From: Dipteris shenzhenensis
Lineage: Eukaryota > Polypodiophyta > Polypodiopsida > Gleicheniales
Direction: 5' to 3' (one strand)
Assembly (NCBI GenBank): GCA_047967505.1
Contig: CM106538.1
DNA: 64,000 bases
The notes beneath the pieces were generated by a model, which was not told where the DNA came from, did no database searches, and saw only the letters and a list, made by a program, of their open reading frames with translations. Shown piece after piece: positions 1-10,643 of the stretch (positions are counted from its first letter, which is position 1; each line of letters opens with the position of its first letter). The position numbers and the translations under genes are program-made.

Positions 1-1013
1 TACAGTTGTTCCCATGATTAGTTACTTCTTGCTTGCTTCCTTCCTTGTAGCTTGGATTAGGCCACTGCTCCCATGGAATGCAAGAGATAAGCAATAGGGT
101 ATACTACCCTGCATCAACGGCCGTGTCTCTCCACTGCTTCCTTGGATCTGCATCGGATGTCAATCTCTCACCCTCTCTCTTCGCCCGAGACTTGTCGAAA
201 TTTTGCCTCTCAGTCCAAGAACACTCGAATCTCGATGCGCAATTGGAGCAAAAGCTTCCGCAAAACCTTCTCGTTCCTAGGGACGTCCAATCTCCAACCG
301 GTCTCAAACCCTTCTTGCCCCAAATATTGTGCATGCAATTCCCAAACCCCCATGGCATGCTTTAGGCATTTCTGTCGAATTGCTTCCAGACGCGAGAACG
401 TACTCTAACAGAGCAGGGAGCATTCAATCGTCTTACCTATGCACATGTAAAAACACCGACCCGAAACTCTTCCCAGCGGTTTTAATAAGATTCCTCCTGT
501 AAATTTTTCTTAGCATAAAAGTCGCCTTGCTCATCCGCGCAGAACCACCCTGTTCCCGTTATATCGCAACCCGATAGCAATGCATACAGTTTAACAGCAA
601 ATCTGAACTTTGTATTGTCCCTTTTACGTTCATTGTATACCTAGACAAAACCTGGAATTCCTACGAATATAATCTTTGGCTCTGTCCTCGTCCGTTGACA
701 ATGATTGTTATCAAGCACAATGTGCAAGTAAGTGTGACGCTTATAATAAAAGAACACGAAGTGAAGCTCCAGTGGAGCTCGAAGAAACAAGAAAACTAAC
801 AAAACGAGGGAGAGGAAATTTTGCACCTTCAGCATCAAGACGGTATTGACAAGACAGGCCCAACTGAAAAAATCACATTCCGTCCTCATTTCGTGCTTCA
901 ATAGAAGTCAAGATGTTGCTGTGAAGATACGTAAGCCGCATCTGCGAATCGAGCATTACTGCATCTCAAAGACAGTAATGTATCAAAACGGTAGAAATTC
1001 TTTCTACCTCAGA
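1..1013. other. 3' flank of the RLP44 fragment; no supported gene
   Basis: This stretch lies downstream of the minus-strand RLP44 fragment and probably includes its old 3' untranslated region near 640-1013. Three overlapping open frames at 78-408 occur on both strands, but none resembles a family I know, and overlap in several frames suggests chance. I see no terminal repeats or RNA gene. Confidence 0.5.
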
Positions 1014-1613
1014 TTAAGATTCCGACACGAGTTGAGAGATCTTCCCCTCTTCTGCTGCAAACCCATGCTCCGTGACCCGGAGCCAGACGCATACGGCCGT
1101 AAAGCTCACGATCAGGCTTATTAATCCACTCGCCAAGCCAATGCCCACAATGGCGATGACGGAGACGCCGTGGACCGTTACCGGAGGCAGAGGGTACCCA
1201 TAAAGATCCTTATTTCCAAGAAAGGAGCTGGCATTGAAGCGAGGAGCTCCTGTGGAGGTATTGGAGAGTGTTGCGGGGATGGAGCCGGAGAGCTGGTTGT
1301 CGGAGACATCGAAGGCCTTCAAGCGTTGGAGGAGGCCAAGCTGGCCGGGGATGGTGCCGGTGAGCTGGTTAAGATGGAGGTCGACGACGTTGAGGTAAGC
1401 GCAAGCACTGAGCTGGGGAGGGATGGGACCAGAGAGGTGGTTGTTGGAGAAATTCAAGCTGGTGAGGTAGCTAAGGTGGGAGAGGGAGGGGGGGATGGAG
1501 GCAGAGAGGAGGTTTGAGGAGAGGTCGATGGTTTGAAGGAAAGAGCAATTGGAGAGGCAAGAGCACTCTGCTTTCCACAACAAGAGCACTCTGCTTTCCA
1601 CACTTGGACATGG
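1014..1613 (-). pseudogene. RLP44: RLP44-like receptor-like protein, 5'-truncated
   Basis: RLP44 is a small plasma-membrane LRR protein without a kinase. In Arabidopsis it links pectin state in the wall to BRI1/BAK1 brassinosteroid signalling. This frame shows about three plant LRRs (IDLSSNLLSASIPPSL, VVDLHLNQLTGTIPGQLG, FDVSDNQLSGSIPATL), the RLP44-typical PRFNASSFLGNKDLYGYPL block, one membrane span (VSVIAIVGIGLASGL onward) and a short tail ending in GKISQLVSES. Homology begins abruptly at LSNCS. The signal peptide, the N-terminal cap and the first repeat are absent, although the Arabidopsis gene has one exon. No in-frame ATG exists: the first codon is GTG and an in-frame TAG lies at 1614-1616. 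A 23-bp tandem duplication sits on the break. It is either a truncated pseudogene or a last exon whose 5' part is elsewhere; I favour truncation. The family assignment is strong. Confidence 0.85.
1559..1604. repeat. 23-bp tandem duplication at the RLP44 breakpoint
   Basis: Two adjacent 23-bp copies (1559-1581 and 1582-1604) start with aagagcactctgctttccac and differ only at the end. They lie exactly where RLP44 similarity stops, which suggests a repair junction. Each copy reads AAAGCAG on the minus strand, so a weak duplicated splice acceptor is an alternative reading. Confidence 0.85.
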
Positions 1614-1706
1614 CTAATCTAACACCTCTCTCTCTCAACTCCAGCTCTGCATACTCTCCTTTCTATCAGGAGACACGAGCTCTGATATTGCTCACCCAAC
1701 GCTGCA

Positions 1707-1912
1707 TCTCTCTCTCTCTCTCTCTCTCTCTCCCCCTCTCCCCCCCCCTAGGGCACTTATCAACAGTCGTTGCTACCCCAGCTCTGCGTACCCTCCTCTC
1801 TCTTTTCCCCTCATTTCCACTTTCATGGGGCTCAGGGACTCAAGAACGGCTAGTGTGTCCAAGGGTCGATAAAACTCCTCCCTTGCCTCTTTCAAGAAGG
1901 GACAACTACAAA

Positions 1913-1946
<34 letters not shown>
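1707..1946. repeat. CT-rich low-complexity region
   Basis: Two pure (CT)n runs, about 1707-1732 and 1918-1945, flank mixed pyrimidine-rich sequence; the second ends in a short CA run. The long plus-strand frame covering 1514-2155 is a by-product of this composition. Confidence 0.9.
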
Positions 1947-1953
<7 letters not shown>

Positions 1954-2112
1954 AGCCACAAAAAGGACCACCCATGCAACCAAATCTCTCTCCCTCTACA
2001 TCGGTCAGAGATCGGCACTTATCATTCACTGTATACTCCTGTCCTTCCAAGACGTGAAACCAAATCCTCCCATCCTCTCTCTCTCCTCATTTAGCAATCT
2101 CGCACATTTTCA

Positions 2113-2299
2113 GCCGGATCGTGTCACTCTCTCATCAACAGGCACTCTTCGCTAAGTCGCATCACGTCTCTGATCAATAAAAGTCGTTGCTAACTTCCCC
2201 CGAGAGTCGAGACTTGGAACGCCGGATCCTCTCTCTCATCAACAGGCACTCTTCGCTAAGTCGCATCACGTCTCTGATCAATAAGCAATCGTTGCTAAA
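2113..2299. repeat. ~80-bp direct duplication
   Basis: The segment beginning gccggatc at 2113 recurs at 2221. It shares a CT run, then aacaggcactcttcgctaag and a tail ending in cgttgctaa; the offset is 104-108 bp with small indels. No coding content is evident. Confidence 0.85.
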
Positions 2300-4611
2300 T
2301 TCTGCCTAGGAAGGCATTCTTCGTCAAACTCTGGATGGCTTGGTGAGCTTACAATTGTTACAGTCCGACCTCGTGCAGTTATGCTCTCCCACACCTTCGA
2401 GTCGCAGAGGCAGCGGTGTCGTAGAAGAGAGAGACCAGCACCTGGGAAGGCCCTCTGGCTGCTGCGGGTGGAGTAGCCACGGTCGGCAACCAGACGAGGT
2501 TTGCTCGGATCCATCTGGTGGTAGAAAGTCGCACCTGTGAGTTCACTTATTTCTAGAATTAGTTTGGAAGACAATCCTACGGTTAACCTTATGGAATAGT
2601 GCAAGGAGAGTCAAGTAAGCCCTCTTGGCAATAACTATTATGGATTGCCCATCTTACTCATTCTATTTGAATTTTCAATAGTACTTGGCTACTAGGAGAC
2701 ATGCCAAATGAGTTTATTTAGCGTTGGAATCTTGTCAAATATTTTTCAATTGCCTACTTGTTAAGGAGGCTGCTCACCTTTTTGGTTTTTTAATTTAAAA
2801 AATCAGTCCTTTTCTCAAAAAGAAAAGACACGTCAAATGAGCAACATGAGTGCTATTGGATAGTGTTAGAGTGGTTGTTAATCTCCCAACCAAATTAGTT
2901 CCAATTGCAAGAGAATGGCACCATCCACAGGGAAGCTACGCACTCTACCATAAAATGGATTTGTGCTAGTTCTGAAGCCTAGGCTTCCAATGCTTGTACC
3001 TAGTTTCAATCAAAATGTAATAAGGTCTTATGTTTAATCTTCTAAGAAACCATGAATGCCCTTTAGAGCATGTGTTGGATTATCACTCTATGAAGAGGTT
3101 TTGGCTTGTTGATGGGACCCTTCGCAACCTTATGAGCAATGAAAGAAACTCCAAAACATACGAACTATGGGACCTCTGTCCAACCCTAGATCATTTCATT
3201 CCATCTCCTTCCCTTTAATATTAGAAAGCTATTGTAAGGAGAACTTCAATGAATCTATACCATTAGTCATAGCCTAAAACTATTCGCCGCATATGCTAAA
3301 TTTAGCATGTGCTATGTGTTCAATGTTTGTCTTCAAAGAGGTACAAGCTTAACAACCTGCCCTTTTATTGAAGAATATTTTTGCACACTCCAAGCAAAAG
3401 TAATGCCTCATTCCTTCTCCAATGTATATATCTTGTTGGCAATGTCTCATCAACCTTAGACACCTTCTCCTATGCCTTGACCACTTTCACACTATCCTCG
3501 AATTTCCCAATAAATAGATATGATGCATCTCGAGGAGTTGTCCTCACACACTAGCTTCACTCACTTGGAAAGTGCAAAAGTTAATGTAAATTATACAATA
3601 AATATAATCAAAGCTCTACTTTTTTGAAAAAATATGAGCATAGAATGATCATGCCTAATTGTGGCACCCTTGGTACAAATGCTTGGAATCACTTTAGAAA
3701 CCTTTCCATAGCAAGTGTCGAAGAAAGTTATAAAATATTCTCTAGAAAGGCTAATTTTCCAAAGCATAAGTTAGTTGTAGCCATGTTTGTATCAAGACCT
3801 TTGGAACCTCTTTTTCAATATGTATAGACAACTCTTAATGTATCAATTGTACAAGAATGCCATAAATATGGCAGGGCACTCCTCTTTTGCTTCATCAATA
3901 TTACCGTCCATTAGCATTGCAATCTATCCATAATTTTAGGATAGGAATGACAAATTGAAAACTGTTAGGCAGAGTATAAGGCCAATAAAAGATATTCCCT
4001 TTTTTTTTTCAAGAGAAAAAGAACTTCCATTAATTCTTTGGAACCCAACCATACAAATAAGCAAGACTGAAAGAAGGACATTCTCCTTTAATGCATTGTA
4101 ACCTAGAATAAATGTATGAACTTGCTTTGTGGCATCAATTTGTATGCACCATTGTATTATTACATTAGGCTATGGCATGAGTGCAAGTATTCAAAATGAT
4201 AACCATGGATTGGATACCACCATAAATGTAAAGCTTAAAACTCAAATTTCATGTTCCTTGGAGCCTTTTACTACATATCCTTGGAATATCATTGATGTCC
4301 CTACAGCATCACCTAGTAAAGTTTCATTAGCTCCATACAAATTTCATGCTTTTAAATTGTACTATGGTGGAAGCTTTTAACATGTAAGATTTGCAGATAT
4401 GAGTACATGTTATAATCCATGCCAGCATACTTGTTCTTAGACTATAAGGAAACAATTTTAGACAGTGGCTACACACACACACACTCACACATGGGGAGAA
4501 GAAAATCACACAAGTTTGCCATAGAAAATGATGACAAAGAAATGAAATAACGTATATGGGACTCTAAAAGGGATACCCTAAATACATAAAGTTTATTCAT
4601 TGAACTTCAAT
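2300..4611. other. AT-rich intergenic DNA, no supported gene
   Basis: Only short open frames with no recognisable domain occur, at 3030-3218, 3624-3827 and 4129-4380. A short CA run lies near 4473-4490. I see no RNA gene or terminal repeats. Confidence 0.5.
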
Positions 4612-4693
4612 CTATGGCTTCACACACAAACCTACTCAACCTCTGCACAGGCAATGCCCCAATGGCATGCTCTAGTCATCCAATAGTCTCATC
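4612..4693. repeat. Isolated unit of the 12-kb repeat family
   Basis: The motif ggcttcacacacaaacctac, followed by a GGCAATGCC-N-AATGGCATGC core, matches units at 12.05-12.40 kb. The two sets of copies sit on either side of the nested gypsy element, suggesting it inserted into a pre-existing repeat block. Confidence 0.65.
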
Positions 4694-4768
4694 TGACAAA
4701 ATATGAAGAGGGGAGAGAAGAAGAGTAGAGATGAGGAGAGAGGGCACAGCTAGAGAGCACACCACAAA

Positions 4769-4924
4769 TGACTAACTGTACACTAGATTTAGTTGAAAAT
4801 GTAGAATATATAAAAACCCATTTAGGGTTAGGGTTAGGGCATCTAACCCTTTCCTTTATAGCACTCTATATGTGTTAGTGCTATGCACATGTAATCACAT
4901 GATGTTGAGCATGGTCTCTCAACA
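4769..4924 (-). repeat. copia 3' LTR carrying telomere-like repeats
   Basis: The 156-bp LTR starts tgactaactgtac and ends ctctcaaca, giving TG...CA ends in both orientations. The purine tract complement ccttccctcaag follows at 4925. It contains tttagggttagggttaggg at about 4824-4842. The same LTR occurs at 17417-17562 and 53723-53875. Confidence 0.85.
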
Positions 4925-4990
4925 CCTTCCCTCAAGATCAATGCCTTCCCTCATGATGATGATTCTGGGGAATCAAAGAAGGATTGAGCA

Positions 4991-7258
4991 TTACATTCCA
5001 TCATACCCCTTTAATGAAATGTCCTTCCTCTGTGTCAAACCAAGAGCTTGTTGGTGTTTCTTGAAAAGCTCTTTACTGAGTGGTTTGGTAAAGATGTCTG
5101 CAACATTCTCTTTGCTATCACAATGCTGTAGTGTGATGTCACCAACAAGTAACACTCTTTCTCTGATGAAGTGCTCTCTGACATTAATGTGCTTTGTCCT
5201 GGAGTGATATACTAGATTTTTTGCCAATGCTTGAGCCGATTTATTATCACAGTATATTGTTGTTGGCTTTGATTCATCAAAGTAATCTATTTCTGACAAT
5301 AGTCTTTTAAGCCATATAGCCTCACATGCACCTATAGTGAGTGCCCTATATTTTGTTTCACTCGAAGACAAAGAAACAGTTGGTTGTTTGTTTGACAACC
5401 ATGATATAGCACCTTGACCAAGGAAAAATACATATCCCTGTGTGGATCTCCTGGTCTCATGATCTCCAGCATAGTCACTATCCCAAGGAAAAAAACATCA
5501 TAGTCACCTCTGATGTATCTCAAGACTCTTTTGGCTGCATTCTAGTGAGACTATTTTGGATTTGCCGTAAAATGTGCAAGTGAACTTACGGCATAACAGA
5601 TATCTAGCCGTGTGATAGTCAGATATATAAGAGATCCGATGAGCTGCTTGTGGTACCTATCATTGACTGTAGGCTTTTCTAAATCTTTAGTAAGTGTCAA
5701 ACTCTGTTCCATGGGAGTAGCTGCAATCTTGCAATCTGCCATATGAAACTTTGTCAAGAGACTGTCAACATATTTGAGCTAACTCATAAAGGTACTATGT
5801 GAATCTCTCCATAACTCAATTCCAAGACAATAGTGCATAAGTCCAAGATCTTTCATGTCGAACTCTGCAGATAAGTCTTGTTTTAGCTTTCTGATGAAGC
5901 TATCCTTGCTTTCGGTCACAATCAAATCATCTACGTACGAAAGTGCAATAGTAATGTCCTCCCCTTGAACTTTGTAGTAGAGAGTATGATCTGCATTGGA
6001 CTTCATGTATCCCAAATCAGCAAAATACTTGTCGATTCTACTATACCAACTTCTAGGTGCTTGCTTTAAGCCGTAAGTCTTTTCTTGAGATGGAAAACCT
6101 TATTCTCCTTTCCTGGCTCAACATAACATGCTGGTTGTTGCATGTAGACTTCCTCGTCTAGGTAACCATTGAGAAATGTATTCTTGACATCGAGCTGGTA
6201 CACATTCCATCTGTTGAGTGCCACTAGTGATATCAAGAATCATATGGAATCCATCTTTTCTACTGGAGCATAAGTCTCATCATAATCTTGATAGTATTGC
6301 TGTGCAAATCATTTTGCAACGAGTCTGGTTTTGTATCTTTGAATACTTCCATCTAGATTGTACTTCACGTTGTATACCCATCTGTTTGCTATGGCCTTCT
6401 TTTCGGGTGGAAGGTCAGATAATTCCCAAGTATTATTATTGTACAAAGTATCCATTTCTTCATTCATAGCAGTTTGCCATTCTGGCTTGTTTACTGCATC
6501 TTCGAAGTACACTGGCTCTTCTGTAGCCATAATGGTAGTCATAAGAGCATAGTTGGTGGTTTCAACCTGAATCGCTTTGCCTTTATGAGCATATGTCAAT
6601 CTAGATGGTGGTCTGCTTTCCTTAGTAGACCGTTTGAGTTGCTGTGGTTCATCTCAGGGTGTTTCTGGCAATTCTTGCTCTTCTTCATCAACCTTTTTTA
6701 TAGATGACTGTGAAATCGGTGATCTATCTCCTGTGTATTTGAGGTTTTCCATTTTGATCCCTCATCGAAGATTACATCTCTGGTTAATGGGATCATACAA
6801 CTTGTATGCTTTGCTTTCTTCATTGTAGCCAACCATGATGCATTTACATGACTTCGCATCAAATTCTTGCCATGGTCGTCATGTATGTGGGCATATGCAA
6901 TGCAACCAAATATGCGGAGATGCCTAATGCGTGGCTTGTGTCTAGTGAATGCTTTATAAGGTATCATACCTTGAATCGATTCGGTAGGAAGCCGATTGAG
7001 CAAGTAGTTTGTAGTGGCTATTGCTTCTGCCCAATACTGATTCAAAAGATGGTTCTCACTAAGCATTGCTCTAGCATTGTCTGCTAAAGTACCATTCTTT
7101 CTTTTAGCTCTTGCATTCTGCTGAGGAGTATCTGCACAAGTGAATTGTCTTCGAATGCCGTGACTTCTGCAAAAGTTCATGAATGCCGAAGACATGTATT
7201 CACGTCCTCTATCTGATCTCATGACTTTGATCTTTCTGTATGTCGGGTTTTCTACCAT
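4991..7258 (-). pseudogene. copia pol remnant (integrase, RT, RNase H)
   Basis: The integrase core has KVMRSDRGREYMS and TPQQNARAKRKNGT; the usual acidic residue after the glutamines reads differently from the active consensus. Reverse transcriptase shows ALSYVDDLIV with the catalytic YVDD. RNase H shows [17 protein letters not shown] and [15 protein letters not shown]. The frames are split by stops and frameshifts at several points, so no polyprotein can be made. The tail ends near 4991 just before the LTR. Confidence 0.85.
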
Positions 7259-7339
7259 GGCTTTGAATTCTTGAAATCTGGAAAAGACTTTAGATTTCTC
7301 TTTCAGAAAGTAGACCCACCAATGTCTATTGTAGTCGTC

Positions 7340-8351
7340 AATGATATTGTTGGGTCTACTCGATTGCTACTGCTGGATTGACCACCTTGGTTGTATTACT
7401 TCTTGCGGCAATCTCTTTCATAGTGTCCAAACTTATGACATTAGTTACACTGGATGCTTGACACGTTGGTGGATGCATTCCCTCATCCTTGGAATCTTCC
7501 TCGATTGGAATGATTTTCTCTTTGCTGATTCTAATGTTGCTGATGCTGATTCTGACTGCTGATGACTTTGTTGCTGATGATGACCACTTTGCTAGAATGG
7601 TCTACCTCTGCCTCTGCTTCTATCTAAAGTTGTGAATGCATGATCATTAGAATAACCTTTGCGTGCATGAATGGCTTGTGTCTTGAGTTCTTCACCGAGT
7701 AAGACTGGACTAAAGTTCTTCTAGTGTTTGAATTTGCTGTTGAATGGCAATACTCTAGCCTAGATTCTTGTATCCCTCCCTTAGTCCATTCAGGATGACT
7801 TGAACCATTTATGTTGGATTCATAGTCTCTCATGTTGCTGCGAGTTGATTGTTGTAATCTTTGATCGTGAGTACGTAACCATGACTGGTTTCATTGCTAT
7901 TACAAAAACTCTGGTTGATTTGGTTTCTCAGTGTGAGAATCTTGGGAGTGTTATTGGACTCGTAGAGAGTTGCGAACATATCCCATGCTACTTTTGATGT
8001 CTTGATGGCATTGAGCTGTCCTAGCATGACATCTTGCACATTTTTCTTAATTAGATGATATGCATACTTGTCTTTCTTGTCCCATTCCGCCTGTGCTCGA
8101 GCAATGGTAGGATCTACTACAGGTGTGGAAACTGTCAGTGTAGCTAGAGATCCCGCTATTGGTGTTGTGACAACAGGTGGAGTAGAGCTACAACTGGCTG
8201 GATCGTCCAATGGTCTGGGTGTAGATCCATCGACATACTCCCATTTGGCCTGAAGTACAAGAACGGTCTCCATTCGGTATATCCATGTGCCATAATTGGA
8301 GTTGTTTAACTTAGCAGATGCCTCCAGATTAAGGTTGCTAGTCGTAGGCAT
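7340..8351 (-). pseudogene. copia gag remnant, copy 1
   Basis: The start at 8351 reads MPTTSNLNLEASAKLNNSNY, followed by WDMFATLYESNNTPKILTL, the usual plant copia gag layout of substrate-like N-terminus and helical core. The zinc knuckle further on (CN*CHKFGHYERDC) contains a stop. The junction near 7340-7355 joins integrase directly to the gag tail, so the protease is deleted. Confidence 0.8.
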
Positions 8352-8466
8352 GGTGCAAGAATTGTACTCAAAGTGTCGTGAAAATAATTGTTTGAATCAA
8401 CTGCAAAACACTAACTGTGGCAAGTCAAATCTGAACTATTGGTGAAGGTAGAATTGCAATATATAA

Positions 8467-9411
8467 TCCGATTTGAATTACAAGGCTTGTGAAAAATGAT
8501 GCCAAGAATAGTCAAGAGGCTTTACAAGGCTCAAAATTATGTGCACAATGCCGAAAAATAGCCGAATAGGCTTTACAATGATGGCATGTGTGTGTGAAAT
8601 CAAATCATGTGCTGTTTGCTTACTGATCAATCAGTCTGTGCACTGATCAATCGGTCAATGCCTCTGAACACTCTAAAGTCTACTCATCGAACTGATGAAT
8701 GTCAGGTTTCAGGAAATGTGATGATGTGAAACCGTATGTGAGCATGCGGACTGACCCTGAGTGGGAACTAGTCGGGAATTTTGAGCATGGCAACTTGGAG
8801 AAATTCAAATCATCTCCTCTATGTCGATCTAGTCTACTCTGATCTAGATTTATACCAACCGTCGATCAAAGAAAAGAACAGTAAATAATTTCTTTTTCTT
8901 TGGTTCTTTTTATGTGCTAGGTCAGATGCATCGATGTAGAGGCTGATGTGCATGAAGGAAGTGGATTTGTCGGGTGAGGCTCAAAAGTGAGTGATACTTG
9001 CACCAAAATGTGCACGTGATGTGATGAGCGCATAGAGCACAAAAAATCGATTGATTTTCATTTTTGGTTTAACATCACCGTAAAGAGGGCTCCAGTTCAA
9101 TTCACCACCCAACCAAGATTCTTCGAGTGCCTCCTTCCCTTCATCCGTGAACTCTCCTGAGTTCCTTGTCCTTCCTTCCTTTTTGTGGAGCCTGACTCAG
9201 CCTGACTCTAGAATATCCCCTGAACCCAGTGCATGACATGTGGACCCCTTTTATGCCAAGTGTCCTTTCAAAGGACCTTAATCTTTTAAACCCCTCTTGG
9301 CATCCTTAATAAATGCTAGGCATTAATTCGCGTGTCCACCATTGCACTGTCAAGCCCTCTGACTTCCCACTTCACCATATCCACACTCCCAGGATTATGG
9401 CTGACGTAACA
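8467..9411. repeat. Leader of copia copy 1 and remaining gypsy 3' LTR
   Basis: There is no coding content. The gypsy LTR probably resumes near 9030, where gcatagagcacaaa resembles agagagcacaccacaaa on the other side of the copia insertion. It ends at ctgacgtaaca (9411). The boundary between copia leader and gypsy LTR cannot be fixed because neither has a clean second copy here. Confidence 0.5.
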
Positions 9412-9422
9412 TTCCCTTCCCC

Positions 9423-10643
9423 TTAAGAATGGTTTACATCCTCGAAAACAAATTTGGGAAACCTCCTCTGGAGACTGCTTACCCTTTCCCATGTTGAACT
9501 CTCTTTAGGTCTATCTTTCCACTTAACCAGACATTCTTGCCATATAGTATGTCGCGTTCTTTTTTCTTGTTTATCTAAAGTTCTTTCTGGTTCATGTGGT
9601 AAAGATGCAGGTTCAATGAGTTCAACTAGGACTTTATTTCCAATGAGATTATCATCATCTCCTAATTTTCTGTTTAGCCTACTAACATGAAAAACTGGAT
9701 GTACTCTACATCCCTCAGGTAGGGATAATTTGTAAGCAAGTTCTCCAATCCTCTTAAGTATTGTGAATGGTCCACAATACCTAGGAGATAACTTCGGACA
9801 TTTACCTATCTTTAGAGATTCTAAAGATTCAGATACCTTAAGGTAGACTTTCTTATTTACTTCAAACTCCAACTTTCTATGGTGGAGGTTTGCATAACTT
9901 CGTGCTCTATCTTGAGCTCTTCTTATGCTATCTTTAGCTAACTTAAGTGTTTGATTCATATCCTCAAGAAAGTCTTTGGCCGCTTGAACCTTCTCTTTTT
10001 CGAGTCCCACTGTCATTGGGGCTCTTGGTTGAAATCCATACATCATCATGAATGGATTGAAACCTATAGCTGAATGTTTGGCACTGTTATAGGCAAATTC
10101 TAATATGGGCAAATACTATTCCCAATTAGTTTTCCGTTTACTTACATATGCTCGAAGCATATCCTCAATGATTTGATTGACCCTTTCAGTTTGACCATCA
10201 CTCTGTGGGTGATCCACGGTGCTCATATTCAATGAAGTTTCCAACCTCTTAAACACAGCCCTCCAAAAATGGCTATTAAATTTGCTATCCCGGTCACTAA
10301 CAATACCGACTAGTAGCCCATACAATCTATAGATATGCTCCACAAGTAGCCTAGCTAATTCTGGAGTTTTAACATCTTCACTGATAGGAATAAAATGAGC
10401 CATCTTGGTCAACCGATCAACAATTACCCACACAGAGTTGTGCCCCCTCTGTGTCCTAGGTAACCCCACAATGAAATCTATGGAGATGCTTTCCCATTTG
10501 CTAGATGGAATCTCCAATGGGTGTAGGAGACCTCCTACCTTAAGGCGTTCAGCCTTATTTACCTGGCATTTTTTGCACTTCAATACATAACCTTGGACGT
10601 CCTTACCTATTCTGGGCCAAAAGAATTGTCTTTTCAGAAGCAC
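9423..10643 (-). pseudogene. chromovirus integrase with C-terminal chromodomain
   Basis: Two minus-strand frames (10643-10116 and 10112-9423) meet at a single stop. The first carries the zinc-finger end (CKKCQVNKAER) and an integrase core with SIDFIVGLP, VSDRDSKFNSHFW and HPQSDGQTERVNQ; these hold the three acidic residues of the D,D,E site. The second carries the GPFTILKRIG C-terminal domain, then a chromodomain (CLVKWKDRPKESSTWER), which in this family directs insertion to heterochromatin. One stop near 10113-10115 separates them, so the enzyme is broken but otherwise well preserved. Confidence 0.9.

Larger units (their letters stand above)
4769..8466 (-). mobile_element. Ty1/copia element, copy 1, internally deleted
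   Basis: Reading the minus strand gives gag (8351-7830), a broken zinc knuckle near 7400-7440, integrase (7258-6698), reverse transcriptase (about 6600-5551) and RNase H (5398-4991), then a purine tract and a 156-bp LTR. Compared with copy 2 it lacks about 840 bp between integrase and the zinc knuckle, so the protease is gone. Alignment with copy 2 continues to about 8466. No 5' LTR is visible. The element lies inside the gypsy 3' LTR. Confidence 0.85.

Noticed and set aside
78-408. Three overlapping frames as a possible host gene exon
   Set aside because: Similar lengths in several frames on both strands, no domain, and no splice-supported neighbours.
1514-2155. 213-codon plus-strand ORF over the RLP44 breakpoint
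   Set aside because: It runs through CT microsatellites and is antisense to the RLP44 fragment at its start; Leu/Ser-repeat composition is an artefact.
4820-4845. Interstitial telomere block
   Set aside because: Only two to three units, at the same place in three LTR copies, so it is part of the LTR and not a relic of a chromosome end.
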